Source of the DNA: Candidatus Rokuibacteriota bacterium
GTDB taxonomy: Bacteria > Methylomirabilota > Methylomirabilia > Rokubacteriales > CSP1-6
Direction: 5' to 3'
DNA: 42,821 nt
Assembly: GCA_003220495.1 (NCBI GenBank)
Contig: QHSP01000060.1
Coordinates: 1 to 42,821, forward strand
The notes under the pieces were generated by a model, which was given only the letters and a program-made list of their open reading frames with translations, did no database searches and was not told where the DNA came from. Made by a program: the position numbers and the translations under genes. Positions 22,907 through 31,436 of the stretch are shown piece after piece (within the stretch, counting starts at the first letter, position 1; the number at the start of each line of letters is the position of its first letter).

Positions 22907-23937
22907 TGCGGGTCGCGATCTCGCTCCGCCTTGCCAACGACGACTGGGCGCGGGCGAGCGCCTGGGTCACCGAGGCCGAACGGCTCGGCGTCGACTGCGT
23001 GTGGTCGGCGGAGGCGTGGGGCCACGATGCGGTGACGCCCCTGGCGTTCCTCGCCGCGAAGACGACGCGGATCAAGCTGGGCTCGGGGATCATCCAGGCC
23101 GGCACGCGGTCGCCGGCGCTGATCGCGATGACCGCGATGAGTCTCGCCTCCATGTCCGGCGGCCGATTTCGCCTCGGCCTCGGAGTGAGCGGCCCGCAGG
23201 TGATCGAAGGCTGGCACGGTATCCGGTTCGATCGGCCGGTCCAGCGCATGCGCGAGACGGCCGAGATCATCCGCCGCGCGGTCCGGGGCGAGCGGCTGGA
23301 GTACTCGGGCTCGATCTACACGCTGCCGCTACCGGGCGGCGAGGGCAAAGCGCTCCGATCCGCGGCCAAGGCGCAACCCGGGATCCCGATCTATCTCGCC
23401 ACCTTGTCGCCGAAGAGTCTGCAGATGACGGGCGAGATCGCCGACGGCTGGCTCGGCACGTCCTTCATGCCCGATCACGCGCGCGTCTTCTTCGATCACA
23501 TCGCCGCGGGCGCCGCGCGCGCCGGCCGGACGCTCGCCGCGCTCGACCTCCAGGCGGGCGGGGTGGTGGCGTTCGGGGACGATCTCGAGCGCCTCATCGC
23601 GGCGCGCAAGCCCGGGCTCGCCTTCTCGCTCGGCGCGATGGGCTCGCGGCAGCACAACTTCTACAACGACGCCTACAAGCGCGCTGGCTACGCCGAGACG
23701 GCCATCGAGGTGCAGCGGCTCTGGCTCGACGGCAAGCGCCCGGAGGCGGCGGCGCGCGTGCCCGACGAGCTGGTGCTGAAGACGAACCTCCTCGGCACCG
23801 AGAAGATGATCCGCGAGCGGCTCGTCAAGTACCGCGACGCCGGCATCACGACGTTACGGGTCGAGCCGGCCGCGGACGATCTCGAGACGCGCGTGTCGAC
23901 GCTCGGCCGTCTGATGGACCTCGTCCGCGAGATCTAG
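22906..23937 (+). CDS. LLM class (F420/FMN-dependent) oxidoreductase
   Basis: A 343-residue luciferase-like oxidoreductase starting MRVAISLRLANDDWARASAW. WVTEAERLGVDCVWSAEAWG, IKLGSGIIQAGTRSPALIAM and MSGGRFRLGLGVSGPQVIEG are hallmarks of the F420-dependent methylene-H4MPT-reductase-like subgroup. The ATG overlaps the DinB stop by one base, so the two are translationally coupled. It is convergent with the amidohydrolase 7 bases away. The substrate is unknown. Confidence 0.88.
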   Translation: MRVAISLRLANDDWARASAWVTEAERLGVDCVWSAEAWGHDAVTPLAFLAAKTTRIKLGSGIIQAGTRSPALIAMTAMSLASMSGGRFRLGLGVSGPQVIEGWHGIRFDRPVQRMRETAEIIRRAVRGERLEYSGSIYTLPLPGGEGKALRSAAKAQPGIPIYLATLSPKSLQMTGEIADGWLGTSFMPDHARVFFDHIAAGAARAGRTLAALDLQAGGVVAFGDDLERLIAARKPGLAFSLGAMGSRQHNFYNDAYKRAGYAETAIEVQRLWLDGKRPEAAARVPDELVLKTNLLGTEKMIRERLVKYRDAGITTLRVEPAADDLETRVSTLGRLMDLVREI

Positions 23938-23944
23938 CCGCGCA

Positions 23945-25420
23945 CTACCCGGCGGCCGCGGCCGCCGCCGGCGGGGCGAGCGCCCGCGCGGCGGCCTTCT
24001 CGACGACGGTGCCCTTGAAGAAGTCCGGATTCACCTCGCCCCAGAACCGGACCGCGTTCGTGAACATGAAGTCGCGGAAGTCGTCCGAGGTGATCAGCTC
24101 GTGCTCGACCAGCTCGTAGGCCTCGGGCACCACCTCGGTCATGTCCGGCACGTCGAAGTGGCCGATGTCGGAGCTGAAGAGCGCGTTGAGGCGTGCGCCC
24201 ATCGGGTTGGCCTTGCGATTGAACGCCCAGGCGTTGACCGGGTCATCGGCCTCGCAGCCGAAATAGAACCGCGGCACGAAAAGATCGCGGATGTCGCTCT
24301 TCGCGCCGATCTTGCACCGGAAGTAGTCGTCGAGATCCTCGAGCCCGCCGGTCAGCTTCGAGTTGGAGTCGCCCTCGAGGCCTTCGCCGCGGCGGACGGC
24401 TTCCACCAGGGCCTCACGCCCGTACTTCTGCGCGTAGCCGAGCAGCGCGCCGAGGTCGAGCTTATCCGGGTTCGTCGACTCGATCGCTTTCCGGTTGCGC
24501 TTGTCCCAGTGGCCGATGAGGTCGGCGTAGAGCATGCACGCCCAGCCCACGCCGCCCTCGAGGAAGGCGAAGTTCAGGTCCGGGAAGCGGCGCGTCACGC
24601 CGCCGAAGAAGAGCGCCTTCGCCACCGCGTGGCCGGCCGAGGCGAAGTGGCCGATGTGGTTGTAGCAGAAGTTCGACGGCGAGTTGCGCAGGAGGATCGA
24701 GCGCGCGCCGTTGTGGAAGCTCGGCGCCACGCGGAGCTCACGGCACTTCGCCCACACCGGGTCGTAGTCGTGGTCGCTGTCGATGCCGATCACGTCGTAC
24801 CAATCGACGACCTTCGACGCATCCGGGTTCTCCTCGGCGAGCGCCGCCACCTTCCGCCGCATGAGACCGCCGACCATCATCACCTTGTAGCCGAGCTGCT
24901 TGGCGGCGAACTCCAGCTCCTCGATCGCCTCCTCGGGCGTGTACATCGGGATGATCGCGGCGGGGATGACGCGATCCTCGAGCCCGCGGAACTGGTCGGC
25001 GGCGAACACGTTGTAGGCGCGGCAGATGGCGCGGCGCAGCCGCGTGTCCTGCGTGCGATGGAAGCCGAGCCCGGCCGTGGGATACACGACGCAGAAGTCG
25101 ATGCCGAGGTCGTCGAGCCGCTCGTACATGAGGCGCGGCAGCATCGCGGTGGCGCGGTCGAGCACGTTCTCGGACGGCGAGGACCAGAAGGCTTCCATGC
25201 CGACCCGGCGCCGGCGCCGCTCGGGCAGGGACATCCGGAGCGCGCTCGGGACGCGGTCGGTCGCCGCGGCGAGGGCTTCGACGGCCGCATCTCCGCCGAT
25301 GCGCTGGAACTCATCGCGCATGACTGGCCCGTACTCGAGCCAGTGGCCGTCCGCGTCGATGATCGGGTGAGTCAGGCGAGAGCGGAGCTTTCGGGCCTCC
25401 GTCGATCCGTTGGTTGGCAT
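23945..25420 (-). CDS. Amidohydrolase family 2 (ACMSD-like) protein
   Basis: A 491-residue metal-dependent hydrolase or decarboxylase. HPIIDADGHWLEYGP near residue 20 carries the first metal motif. YERLDDLGIDFCVVYPTAGL, NFCYNHIGHFASAGHAVAKA, LEGGVGWACMLYADL and FSSDIGHFDVPDM (acidic metal ligand) follow in order. The ATG at 25420 is chosen over longer upstream codons because the conserved domain follows within 20 residues. The Ala-rich C-terminal tail is not conserved. The gene is divergent from the 2-hydroxyacid dehydrogenase, and the shared gap of 193 bases contains the operator at 25550. The substrate, perhaps an aromatic or cyclic carboxylate, is unknown. Confidence 0.86.
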   Translation of the reverse strand: MPTNGSTEARKLRSRLTHPIIDADGHWLEYGPVMRDEFQRIGGDAAVEALAAATDRVPSALRMSLPERRRRRVGMEAFWSSPSENVLDRATAMLPRLMYERLDDLGIDFCVVYPTAGLGFHRTQDTRLRRAICRAYNVFAADQFRGLEDRVIPAAIIPMYTPEEAIEELEFAAKQLGYKVMMVGGLMRRKVAALAEENPDASKVVDWYDVIGIDSDHDYDPVWAKCRELRVAPSFHNGARSILLRNSPSNFCYNHIGHFASAGHAVAKALFFGGVTRRFPDLNFAFLEGGVGWACMLYADLIGHWDKRNRKAIESTNPDKLDLGALLGYAQKYGREALVEAVRRGEGLEGDSNSKLTGGLEDLDDYFRCKIGAKSDIRDLFVPRFYFGCEADDPVNAWAFNRKANPMGARLNALFSSDIGHFDVPDMTEVVPEAYELVEHELITSDDFRDFMFTNAVRFWGEVNPDFFKGTVVEKAAARALAPPAAAAAAG

Positions 25421-25549
25421 CGCCGCACCCCCAGGACAAGCTCGATTTGAATGGATTTGAATGAATGATACACAAGAGGCCGGCGCCGCGTCATACGCAC
25501 CCCGGAGTAGTCGACGCGCTCGGTGCCGGACAATTTGGTCCCCATCCAC

Positions 25550-25593
25550 TTACCTCCCGGGTAATTGATCTTCCAGCCGCTCCGGAGGACGAT
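25550..25593 (+). promoter_or_regulatory. 15-bp dyad TTACCTCCCGGGTAA (copy 2) and candidate promoter
   Basis: The dyad at 25550-25564 differs from the copy at 17753 in one central base. It is followed directly by TTGATC (25565-25570), and 17 bases later by GACGAT (25588-25593), a weak -10 box. The geometry, operator abutting the -35 box, is the same as at the XRE regulator promoter. It could control the dehydrogenase at 25614 and perhaps the divergent amidohydrolase. Confidence 0.52.
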
Positions 25594-25613
25594 GCCAGGC
25601 GGGAGGACGAGGC

Positions 25614-26585
25614 ATGCTGCACGTCGCCTTCGCCGGCACTTTCTCGGCCACGCTCGAGCCCTCGGTGCGCGCGCGTCTGGCGATGCCGTGCGACGTCATC
25701 CTCGGCGACGAGGTCGGGATCGTCGCCCGGCTGTCCGAGGTCGACGTGCTGGTGACCCTTGCCTTCACCCGCGAGATGGCGGCGGCCGCTAAGAGACTGA
25801 AGCTCGTCCAGGTACCGGGCGCCGGGCTCGATCGCATCGACCGGTCGGCGCTCCCGATGGGCACGGCGCTCGCGAACGCCTACGGCCACGAGGTCGGCAT
25901 CGCCGAATACGTGATCGGCGCGATGCTCGCGATGACCCGGAGCTTCTGTCGGATCGACGCGTCGCTGCGGCGCGGAGCCTGGGAGAGCCAGTGGGGCGTC
26001 GGCGGCTCGCCGCCGCCGCCGTGGCCGGAGCTCGCGGGAAAGACGCTCGGCATCCTCGGCTACGGTCGAATCGGGCAAGCCCTGGCCCGGCGCGCCCTCG
26101 TGTTCGACATGGAGGTGTGCGCGATCCGGCGCGACGTGACACGGGCCGGCGCCGATGGCCTTTCGCTCCTCGGTGGGCCGGACGCGCTCGACGAGGTCAT
26201 GCGACGAGCCGACTATCTGGCCGTCACGCTCTCGCTCAACGACCAGACGCGAGGCCTCATCGGGGCGCGCGAGCTCGCGCTGATGAAGCCGACCGCCCGG
26301 CTCATCAACGTGGCGCGCGCCGAGATCATCGACGAGGACGCGCTCTATCGTGCGCTGGCCGACGGACGCCTGGCGGGCGCCGCCCTCGATGTGTGGTATC
26401 GCTATCCGAAGGAGCCGGGACCGACCTTGCCGGCGCGGCGGCCGTTCCACGAGCTCGACAACGTCCTGATGACTCCACACGTCTCCGGCTGGACCCAGGG
26501 CATGCTGGAGGCGAGAGCCACGCTCATCGCCGAGAACATCCAGCGAACCGCACGCGGGGAGCCGCCGCTGAACCTGATTCGCTGA
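25614..26585 (+). CDS. D-isomer-specific 2-hydroxyacid dehydrogenase
   Basis: A 323-residue NAD-dependent dehydrogenase. The Rossmann motif GILGYGRIG is at residues 146-154. The catalytic residues are Arg235 (LINVARAEIIDEDAL), a Glu near 267 (YPKEPGP) and His289 (TPHVSGW). GGGAGG lies 7 bases before the ATG at 25614. It reduces a 2-keto acid to a D-2-hydroxy acid, or the reverse. The MFS carrier begins 16 bases downstream, and the operator at 25550 lies upstream, so both may be part of one regulated unit. Confidence 0.88.
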   Translation: MLHVAFAGTFSATLEPSVRARLAMPCDVILGDEVGIVARLSEVDVLVTLAFTREMAAAAKRLKLVQVPGAGLDRIDRSALPMGTALANAYGHEVGIAEYVIGAMLAMTRSFCRIDASLRRGAWESQWGVGGSPPPPWPELAGKTLGILGYGRIGQALARRALVFDMEVCAIRRDVTRAGADGLSLLGGPDALDEVMRRADYLAVTLSLNDQTRGLIGARELALMKPTARLINVARAEIIDEDALYRALADGRLAGAALDVWYRYPKEPGPTLPARRPFHELDNVLMTPHVSGWTQGMLEARATLIAENIQRTARGEPPLNLIR

Positions 26586-26601
26586 CCGGATCGTTCTGCG
26601 C

Positions 26602-27873
26602 GTGACCGTGCCCTTCTTCTACGGCTGGGTCGTCGTGGCCGCCGGATTCGTCACGATGGCGATCGGCGTCAACGCGCGGACGGCGTTCTCCCTGCTGTTT
26701 CCTCCGATCCTCGCCGAGTTCGGCTGGGAGCGCGGGCTGACCGCCGGCGCCTTTTCGTTCGGCTTTCTCGTCTCCGCCTTTCTCAGCCCGCTCGTGGGCC
26801 GCCTGATGGATCGCCGCGGACCGCGCTTCGTGATCGAGATGGGCGCGGTCGTCATGGCCATCGGCCTGCTGCTCGCGCCGTTCGTGAGCCGGCCGTGGCA
26901 TCTCTACGCGACGCTCGGCGTGCTGGTCGGCGGCGGCGGCAACTGCCTGGGGTACACGGGGCAGTCGCTCTATCTGCCGAACTGGTTCGTGCGCCGGCGC
27001 GGTCTGGCGATGAGCATCGCCTTCTCCGGCGTCGGCATCGGCTCGATCGTCCTCCTGCCGTGGCTGCAGGCGCTCATCGCGCGAGCCGGCTGGCGCGCCG
27101 CCTGCTGGGCGCTCGGCCTTCTGGTGCTGGGCGTGCTGGTCCCGCTGAATCTCGTGCTGAGACGAAGGCCCGAGGACGTCGGCCTCCTGCCCGATGGCGA
27201 CGCCGCCCCGCGCGGCGCGGCCGCTGCCAGACGCACGAACGTCGTGGACGCCGGGTGGGCGGCAGTCGACTGGACGCTCGCCCGGGCCATTCGGACGAGC
27301 CGCTTCTGGTGGATCGCCGTCGGTTATTTCTTCGGGCTCTTCGCCTGGTACGCGGTGCAGGTCCATCAGACGAAGTATCTCGTCGAGGTCGGCTTCAGCC
27401 CGACGCACGCCGGCTGGGCGCTCGGGCTCGTGAGCCTCGTCGCGGTGCCAGGCCAGATCGCGCTCGGACATCTCTCGGACCGGATCGGGCGCGAGTGGGT
27501 GTGGACGGTCGGGAGCCTGGGATTCGTGCTCTGCTTCCTGGCGCTACTGGCGCTCCGGCACGCGCCGACGGCGCCGCTGCTCTACGTCATGGTGATCTCG
27601 CAGGGCATGCTCGGCTACGGCCTCACCTCGGTGCTCGGCGCCATTCCCGCCGAGATCTTCGAGGGCCGTCACTACGGCGCCGTCTTCGGGACGCTCATGC
27701 TGGCGGCGATCGGCGGCGGTGCGGCGGGACCGTGGGTGGCGGGCGCCCTCTACGACCTCACGGGCAGCTACACCCCGGCCTTCTCGATCGCCATCGGCGG
27801 CTCCGTCCTCTCGGCGCTCGCCATCTGGCTCGCGGCGCCTCGAAAAGTCCGCGCGGTCGGCGCCGCACGCTGA
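26602..27873 (+). CDS. MFS transporter (monocarboxylate/oxalate-formate antiporter type)
   Basis: A 423-residue carrier with 12 predicted helices. FYGWVVVAAGFVTMAIGVNA and the loop GRLMDRRGPRFVIEMGAVV (motif A) are typical of the OFA/MCT branch. LVLRRRPEDVGLLPDGDAAP is the central cytoplasmic loop, and GHLSDRIGREW repeats motif A. The GTG start at 26602 lies 16 bases after the dehydrogenase stop, so a substrate shared with that enzyme, such as a small organic acid, is likely. Confidence 0.87.
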   Translation: MTVPFFYGWVVVAAGFVTMAIGVNARTAFSLLFPPILAEFGWERGLTAGAFSFGFLVSAFLSPLVGRLMDRRGPRFVIEMGAVVMAIGLLLAPFVSRPWHLYATLGVLVGGGGNCLGYTGQSLYLPNWFVRRRGLAMSIAFSGVGIGSIVLLPWLQALIARAGWRAACWALGLLVLGVLVPLNLVLRRRPEDVGLLPDGDAAPRGAAAARRTNVVDAGWAAVDWTLARAIRTSRFWWIAVGYFFGLFAWYAVQVHQTKYLVEVGFSPTHAGWALGLVSLVAVPGQIALGHLSDRIGREWVWTVGSLGFVLCFLALLALRHAPTAPLLYVMVISQGMLGYGLTSVLGAIPAEIFEGRHYGAVFGTLMLAAIGGGAAGPWVAGALYDLTGSYTPAFSIAIGGSVLSALAIWLAAPRKVRAVGAAR

Positions 27874-27901
27874 CTACGGAAGGACCACGCCGTTCCTGGG
27901 A

Positions 27902-27930
27902 TTGTACGACGACGATCGGCCCGGTAGAGT
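27902..27930 (+). promoter_or_regulatory. Promoter of the metallo-beta-lactamase-fold gene
   Basis: TTGTAC (27902-27907), a 17-base spacer and TAGAGT (27925-27930) precede GGGAGGAGC and the ATG at 27954. The short leader is about 17 bases. Confidence 0.45.
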
Positions 27931-27953
27931 CTCAGTCCGAGGGAGGAGCACTC

Positions 27954-28781
27954 ATGACCGGCAAAGGACTGGGAGCGCTCGTCGTAGCTGCGGCAGCAGC
28001 CGTGATCGGCATCGGCATCGGCGCGGCGGGTGCCGGCGTCGAGAAGCTGTACGTGCTCGACTGCGGGCAGAACATCGGCAAGGACCAGTCGCGCTGGTCG
28101 CCGGGCGTCAACGAGGGCAAGGCCATCGAGTTCTCGGACAACTGCTACCTGATCCGGCACGACAAGGGCCTGTTGCTCTGGGACACCGGAATCCCCGACT
28201 TGGTCGCGGCGATGCCGGACGGCATGGTCGTCGCCAACGGCGCCATCAGGTACCGCCGCGTCAAGACCCTGGCGTCGCAGCTCGAGCAGATCGGCGTCAA
28301 GCCGGACGACGTCACCTACCTCGCGGTGTCGCACACGCACGGTGATCACGTCGGGAACGTCGCACTCTTCCCGGCGTCGACCGTGCTGATCCAGGGGGCC
28401 GAGTACGACTGGGCGATGGCCGGGCCGGCCAAGCCCGCCTTCACCGCGACGCAAAAGATCGAGAAGCTCGCGGGCGATCGCGACGTCTTCGGCGACGGCA
28501 CCGTGAAGATCGTCTCGACGCCGGGGCACACACCCGGGCATCAGTCGCTCCTCGTGCAGCTGCCGAAGGCCGGCTGGCTCCTGCTCTCGGGCGACGCCGT
28601 GCACTTCCAGGACAACTGGACCCACAAGCGCGTGCCGTCGATGAACTTCAACCGCGACCAGACCCTGACCTCGCTCAAGCGCATCGAGACGCTGCTCGAC
28701 GAGCGCAAGGCGCAACTGTGGATCAACCACGACAAGCCGCAGAGCGCGACGCTGCGCTACGCCCCCGCCTTCTACGAGTAG
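27954..28781 (+). CDS. Exported metallo-beta-lactamase-fold hydrolase (AHL-lactonase-like)
   Basis: A 275-residue protein with an N-terminal export signal (residues ~5-27, LGALVVAAAAAVIGIGIGAA). Metal ligands are His127, His129, Asp131 and His132 (SHTHGDHVGN), His192 (STPGHTPGH), Asp214 (LLSGDAVHF) and His259 (INHDKP). This is the full dinuclear zinc set of the AttM/AiiB lactonase group. GGGAGG before the ATG fixes the start. Lactonase activity on homoserine lactones is possible, but a general lactone or ester hydrolase is equally likely. Confidence 0.85.
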   Translation: MTGKGLGALVVAAAAAVIGIGIGAAGAGVEKLYVLDCGQNIGKDQSRWSPGVNEGKAIEFSDNCYLIRHDKGLLLWDTGIPDLVAAMPDGMVVANGAIRYRRVKTLASQLEQIGVKPDDVTYLAVSHTHGDHVGNVALFPASTVLIQGAEYDWAMAGPAKPAFTATQKIEKLAGDRDVFGDGTVKIVSTPGHTPGHQSLLVQLPKAGWLLLSGDAVHFQDNWTHKRVPSMNFNRDQTLTSLKRIETLLDERKAQLWINHDKPQSATLRYAPAFYE

Positions 28782-28805
28782 GCCGAGCCGCCCGCCTTCC
28801 GCCCC

Positions 28806-29696
28806 CTACTTACCGGAGACTTTCACGGCCGACAAGCGCTCGATGACCGTCATGATCACGCTCGTGTCCTGCTCGCCCAGGCCGGCCGCCAGCGCGGCCT
28901 GCTGGTAGCGCTGCGCCACGTTCGCGAAGCTGACAGGGACGTGCAGCTCCTTGGCGATCGTGTTGAACGTGTCCAGGTCCTTGTTCATGAGCGCGACCTT
29001 GAAGCCAGGCTCGAAGTCGCGCGGGATCAGCGCCTTCGGGATGCGCTCGAGCGCCTTGCTGCCGCCGCTGCTGGCCTTGACTACTTCGTAGATCGTCATC
29101 GGGTCGAGGCCCGCCTTCACGCCGAGGGCGAGGCCTTCCATCATGGCGCACGAGTTGACGGACGCCATCATGTTGTTGATCGCCTTCACCGTGTTGCCGG
29201 CGCCGACCGGCCCCACGTGGAAGATGTTCGGGCCGATCGCGCGCAGCACGGGCGTGGCGCGCTGCAGGGGCTCGGCGTCGCCGCCGACCATGATGGCCAG
29301 CGTCGCCGCGCGCGCGCCGCTGACGCCGCCGCTGACCGGCGCCTCCAGGAAGTGCACGCCGCGGGCCTTGGCGCGCGGCTCGATCTTCCGCGGGGTGGAC
29401 GGCAGCACGCTGCTGAGGTCGATGAGGATCGTCCCGGGCTTGGCCCGATCGACGAGCCCACCCGATTCGAGGTAGATCGCCTCGACGTCCGGTGAAGCCG
29501 GCAGCGAGGTGAAGACGATCTCGGAGCTCTCGACGACCTCGCGCGCTGAGCCGGCGCGCTTGGCGCCGGCCTGGATGAGATTCTCCATCGCCTTGGGGTT
29601 GGCATCGAAGACCGTCATCGGGAACGCCTTCAGCACGTTGCCCGCCATCGGGTTACCCATGTTTCCGACACCGATGAAACCGACACTCAGGGCCAT
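28806..29696 (-). CDS. 3-hydroxyisobutyrate dehydrogenase-family NAD(P)-dependent oxidoreductase
   Basis: A 296-residue beta-hydroxyacid dehydrogenase. GFIGVGNMGNPMAGN (residues 6-20) is the cofactor motif, EAPVSGGVSGARAATLAIMV the substrate-binding stretch, and Lys171 in GNTVKAINNMM the catalytic lysine. AGGAG lies before the ATG at 29696. A TRAP solute-binding gene lies upstream on the same strand, separated by repeat copy A. The substrate may be a branched hydroxy acid, glyoxylate or tartronate semialdehyde. Confidence 0.88.
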   Translation of the reverse strand: MALSVGFIGVGNMGNPMAGNVLKAFPMTVFDANPKAMENLIQAGAKRAGSAREVVESSEIVFTSLPASPDVEAIYLESGGLVDRAKPGTILIDLSSVLPSTPRKIEPRAKARGVHFLEAPVSGGVSGARAATLAIMVGGDAEPLQRATPVLRAIGPNIFHVGPVGAGNTVKAINNMMASVNSCAMMEGLALGVKAGLDPMTIYEVVKASSGGSKALERIPKALIPRDFEPGFKVALMNKDLDTFNTIAKELHVPVSFANVAQRYQQAALAAGLGEQDTSVIMTVIERLSAVKVSGK

Positions 29697-29722
29697 TGGA
29701 CTTTCTCCTCTGTCAAAATTGG

Positions 29723-29771
29723 AGTCGCGCCTCGACCGGCGGGCCCCAGCCCCACGACGGCCTGCCGCGCG
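29723..29771. repeat. Dispersed palindromic repeat, copy A
   Basis: AGTCGCGCCTCGACCGGCGG continues to CACGACGGCCTGCCGCGCG. It matches copy B at 30806 over about 50 bases with a handful of changes. The centre CGGGCCCCAGCCCC is palindromic. It lies between two minus-strand genes. Confidence 0.65.
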
Positions 29772-29780
29772 AACTGCCGC

Positions 29781-30785
29781 TCAGCGAGTGTTCACGATCT
29801 TGTCCCACATGTCGGCGTACTGCTGCCGGTACTGAGGCCAGATCTTCTCCTCGGCGACCTTGCGGAACGAGGCCACGTCGGCCTGGTTCACCTTCATGCC
29901 CTTGGGCTCCAGGATCTCCTTTGCCTTCTGGAAGTTGTCGACCGACTCGGTCAGCTCGCGGACCCTCGTCTGGGCCTCGCGGCCCACGTCGAGGACGAGC
30001 TTCTGCTGCTCGGGCGTGAGGCTACGAAAGAGGTCCAGGTTCATCACCAGCACCGTCGGGCCGTAGTTGTGATAGGTCATCGAGGCGTACTTCGCGACCT
30101 CGTACGCCTTGAGCGCGTTGATGTTGACCACCGGCAGGTCGGCGCCGTCGATGACGCCTTGTTGCGCCGCCGGGATGACCTCGCCCCAGGGCATCGGCAC
30201 CGCGCTCGCGCCCAGACCGTTCACGGTGTCCGCGAAGACGCGGCCCTGCTGGACGCGCATCTTGAGCCCCTTGAGATCCGCGGGCGTGTTGATCGCGCGG
30301 CGATTGTTCCAGAAGTGACGGAACCCGTAGTCGTAGAAGAAGACGGCCTTCAGCTTGTACTTCTTCTGAAAGGTCTCGTCGAGATTCTTGCCGATCTCGC
30401 CGTTGAACATCGCGTAGGCGTGGTGGTAGTCGCGGACGAGAAACGGCGTGAGGAACACGCACATCTCCGGGAAGACGGTGCACGCCGCGCCGGCCGGGCT
30501 GCCCATCGCGATGTTGCCGGACTTCACGGCGTCCATGATCTCCAGCTCCTTGGTGAGGAGCGTGCCGCCGTGAAACACGGCGTTGAGGCTGCCGGCCGAG
30601 CGCTTGGTCAGCTCCTCGCACATCCACTTGAACACCACGCCGCTCGACTCCGGCGGCGGCGTGACGTGGGCCAGGTCCAGCTTCTTCACCGCCGGCTTGG
30701 CCTGACCCACGGCCGGGCTGCGGCCGCCCGCCAGCGCCACGGTCAGCAACACGACTGCCGCCACCGCAGAGAAGAGTCCGCGCAT
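29781..30785 (-). CDS. dctP: TRAP transporter solute-binding protein (DctP type)
   Basis: A 334-residue exported protein. The signal peptide ends ...GRSPAVGQA. KKLDLAHVTPPPESSGVVFK starts the mature domain, ADLKGLKMRVQQGRVFADTV contains the conserved carboxylate-binding Arg, and PAAQQGVIDGADLPVVNI matches the DctP pattern. GGGAGG precedes the ATG. The membrane subunits DctQ and DctM are encoded divergently at 30906, with repeat copy B and a promoter in between. It imports an organic acid using an ion gradient. Confidence 0.9.
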   Translation of the reverse strand: MRGLFSAVAAVVLLTVALAGGRSPAVGQAKPAVKKLDLAHVTPPPESSGVVFKWMCEELTKRSAGSLNAVFHGGTLLTKELEIMDAVKSGNIAMGSPAGAACTVFPEMCVFLTPFLVRDYHHAYAMFNGEIGKNLDETFQKKYKLKAVFFYDYGFRHFWNNRRAINTPADLKGLKMRVQQGRVFADTVNGLGASAVPMPWGEVIPAAQQGVIDGADLPVVNINALKAYEVAKYASMTYHNYGPTVLVMNLDLFRSLTPEQQKLVLDVGREAQTRVRELTESVDNFQKAKEILEPKGMKVNQADVASFRKVAEEKIWPQYRQQYADMWDKIVNTR

Positions 30786-30805
30786 GAGCCGCCCTCCCGA
30801 TTCAG

Positions 30806-30856
30806 AATCGCGCCTCGGCCGGCGGGGCCTCAGCCCCGCGACGGCCTGCAGCGCGC
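30806..30856. repeat. Dispersed palindromic repeat, copy B
   Basis: It is about 51 bases long, with a perfect inner stem GCGGGGC (30822-30828) and GCCCCGC (30833-30839) around CTCA, and an outer CGCGC...GCGCG. It matches copy A and the core of copy C at about 9621. It lies in the divergent gap between dctP and dctQ, just upstream of the dctQ promoter. Confidence 0.68.
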
Positions 30857-30865
30857 ACCGCTGGC

Positions 30866-30894
30866 TTGACTTCGAGGTCGGCCAACTTTACCAT
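30866..30894 (+). promoter_or_regulatory. Promoter of the dctQM genes
   Basis: TTGACT (30866-30871), a 17-base spacer and TACCAT (30889-30894) lie just before the ATG at 30906. The expected transcript start at about 30901 leaves almost no leader, and no Shine-Dalgarno sequence is visible. Confidence 0.5.
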
Positions 30895-30905
30895 CCGCGG
30901 GCCAC

Positions 30906-31433
30906 ATGCGCGGGCGATTGTCGTGGATCGGAGCGATACCGCACGTCGTGATCACCGTGCTGATGGTGGTCGTCATCGTCGACATGCTCGTCGGCGTGTT
31001 CCTCCGCTACGTGGTGACGAAGATCTCGGAGATCTTCGATCTGCCGACGGTCCAGTTCTTCTGGGTCGAGGAAGTCGGCGAGTGGTCGCTCGCCTGGATG
31101 AGCTTCATCGGCGCCGCGCTGGGCGTGCGTCGCGGGATCCACTTCGCCGTCCACCTCGTCATCGATCGCTTCCCGGTGGCGCTGCGGCGCGCCGTGCTGG
31201 CCGCGCAATGTTTGCTGATCGTCGCCTTCGGCGCGCTGATCGCCGTCTTCGGCTGGCAGGTCGCGGAGCTGAACGGACAGTCGTTTTCTCCCGCGCTCGT
31301 GCTGAACCTCCGCTGGCTCTATCTCTCGTCGGTCGTCGGCGGCGCGCTCATGACCGTCTACGGCGTCGTCACGCTCGGCGACGTCCTCAGCGGACGTGGG
31401 CCGTGGGGACAGCTCGTGAAGGACGCGCGCTAG
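30906..31433 (+). CDS. dctQ: TRAP transporter small permease (DctQ type)
   Basis: A 175-residue protein with four membrane helices, the usual DctQ form. Helix 1 is VVITVLMVVVIVDMLVGVFL, VEEVGEWSLAWMSFIGAALG carries the conserved EE-W region, and RRGIHFAVHLVIDRFP follows. The stop is 3 bases before dctM. It partners DctM and the binding protein at 29781. Confidence 0.88.
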   Translation: MRGRLSWIGAIPHVVITVLMVVVIVDMLVGVFLRYVVTKISEIFDLPTVQFFWVEEVGEWSLAWMSFIGAALGVRRGIHFAVHLVIDRFPVALRRAVLAAQCLLIVAFGALIAVFGWQVAELNGQSFSPALVLNLRWLYLSSVVGGALMTVYGVVTLGDVLSGRGPWGQLVKDAR

Positions 31434-31436
31434 GCG

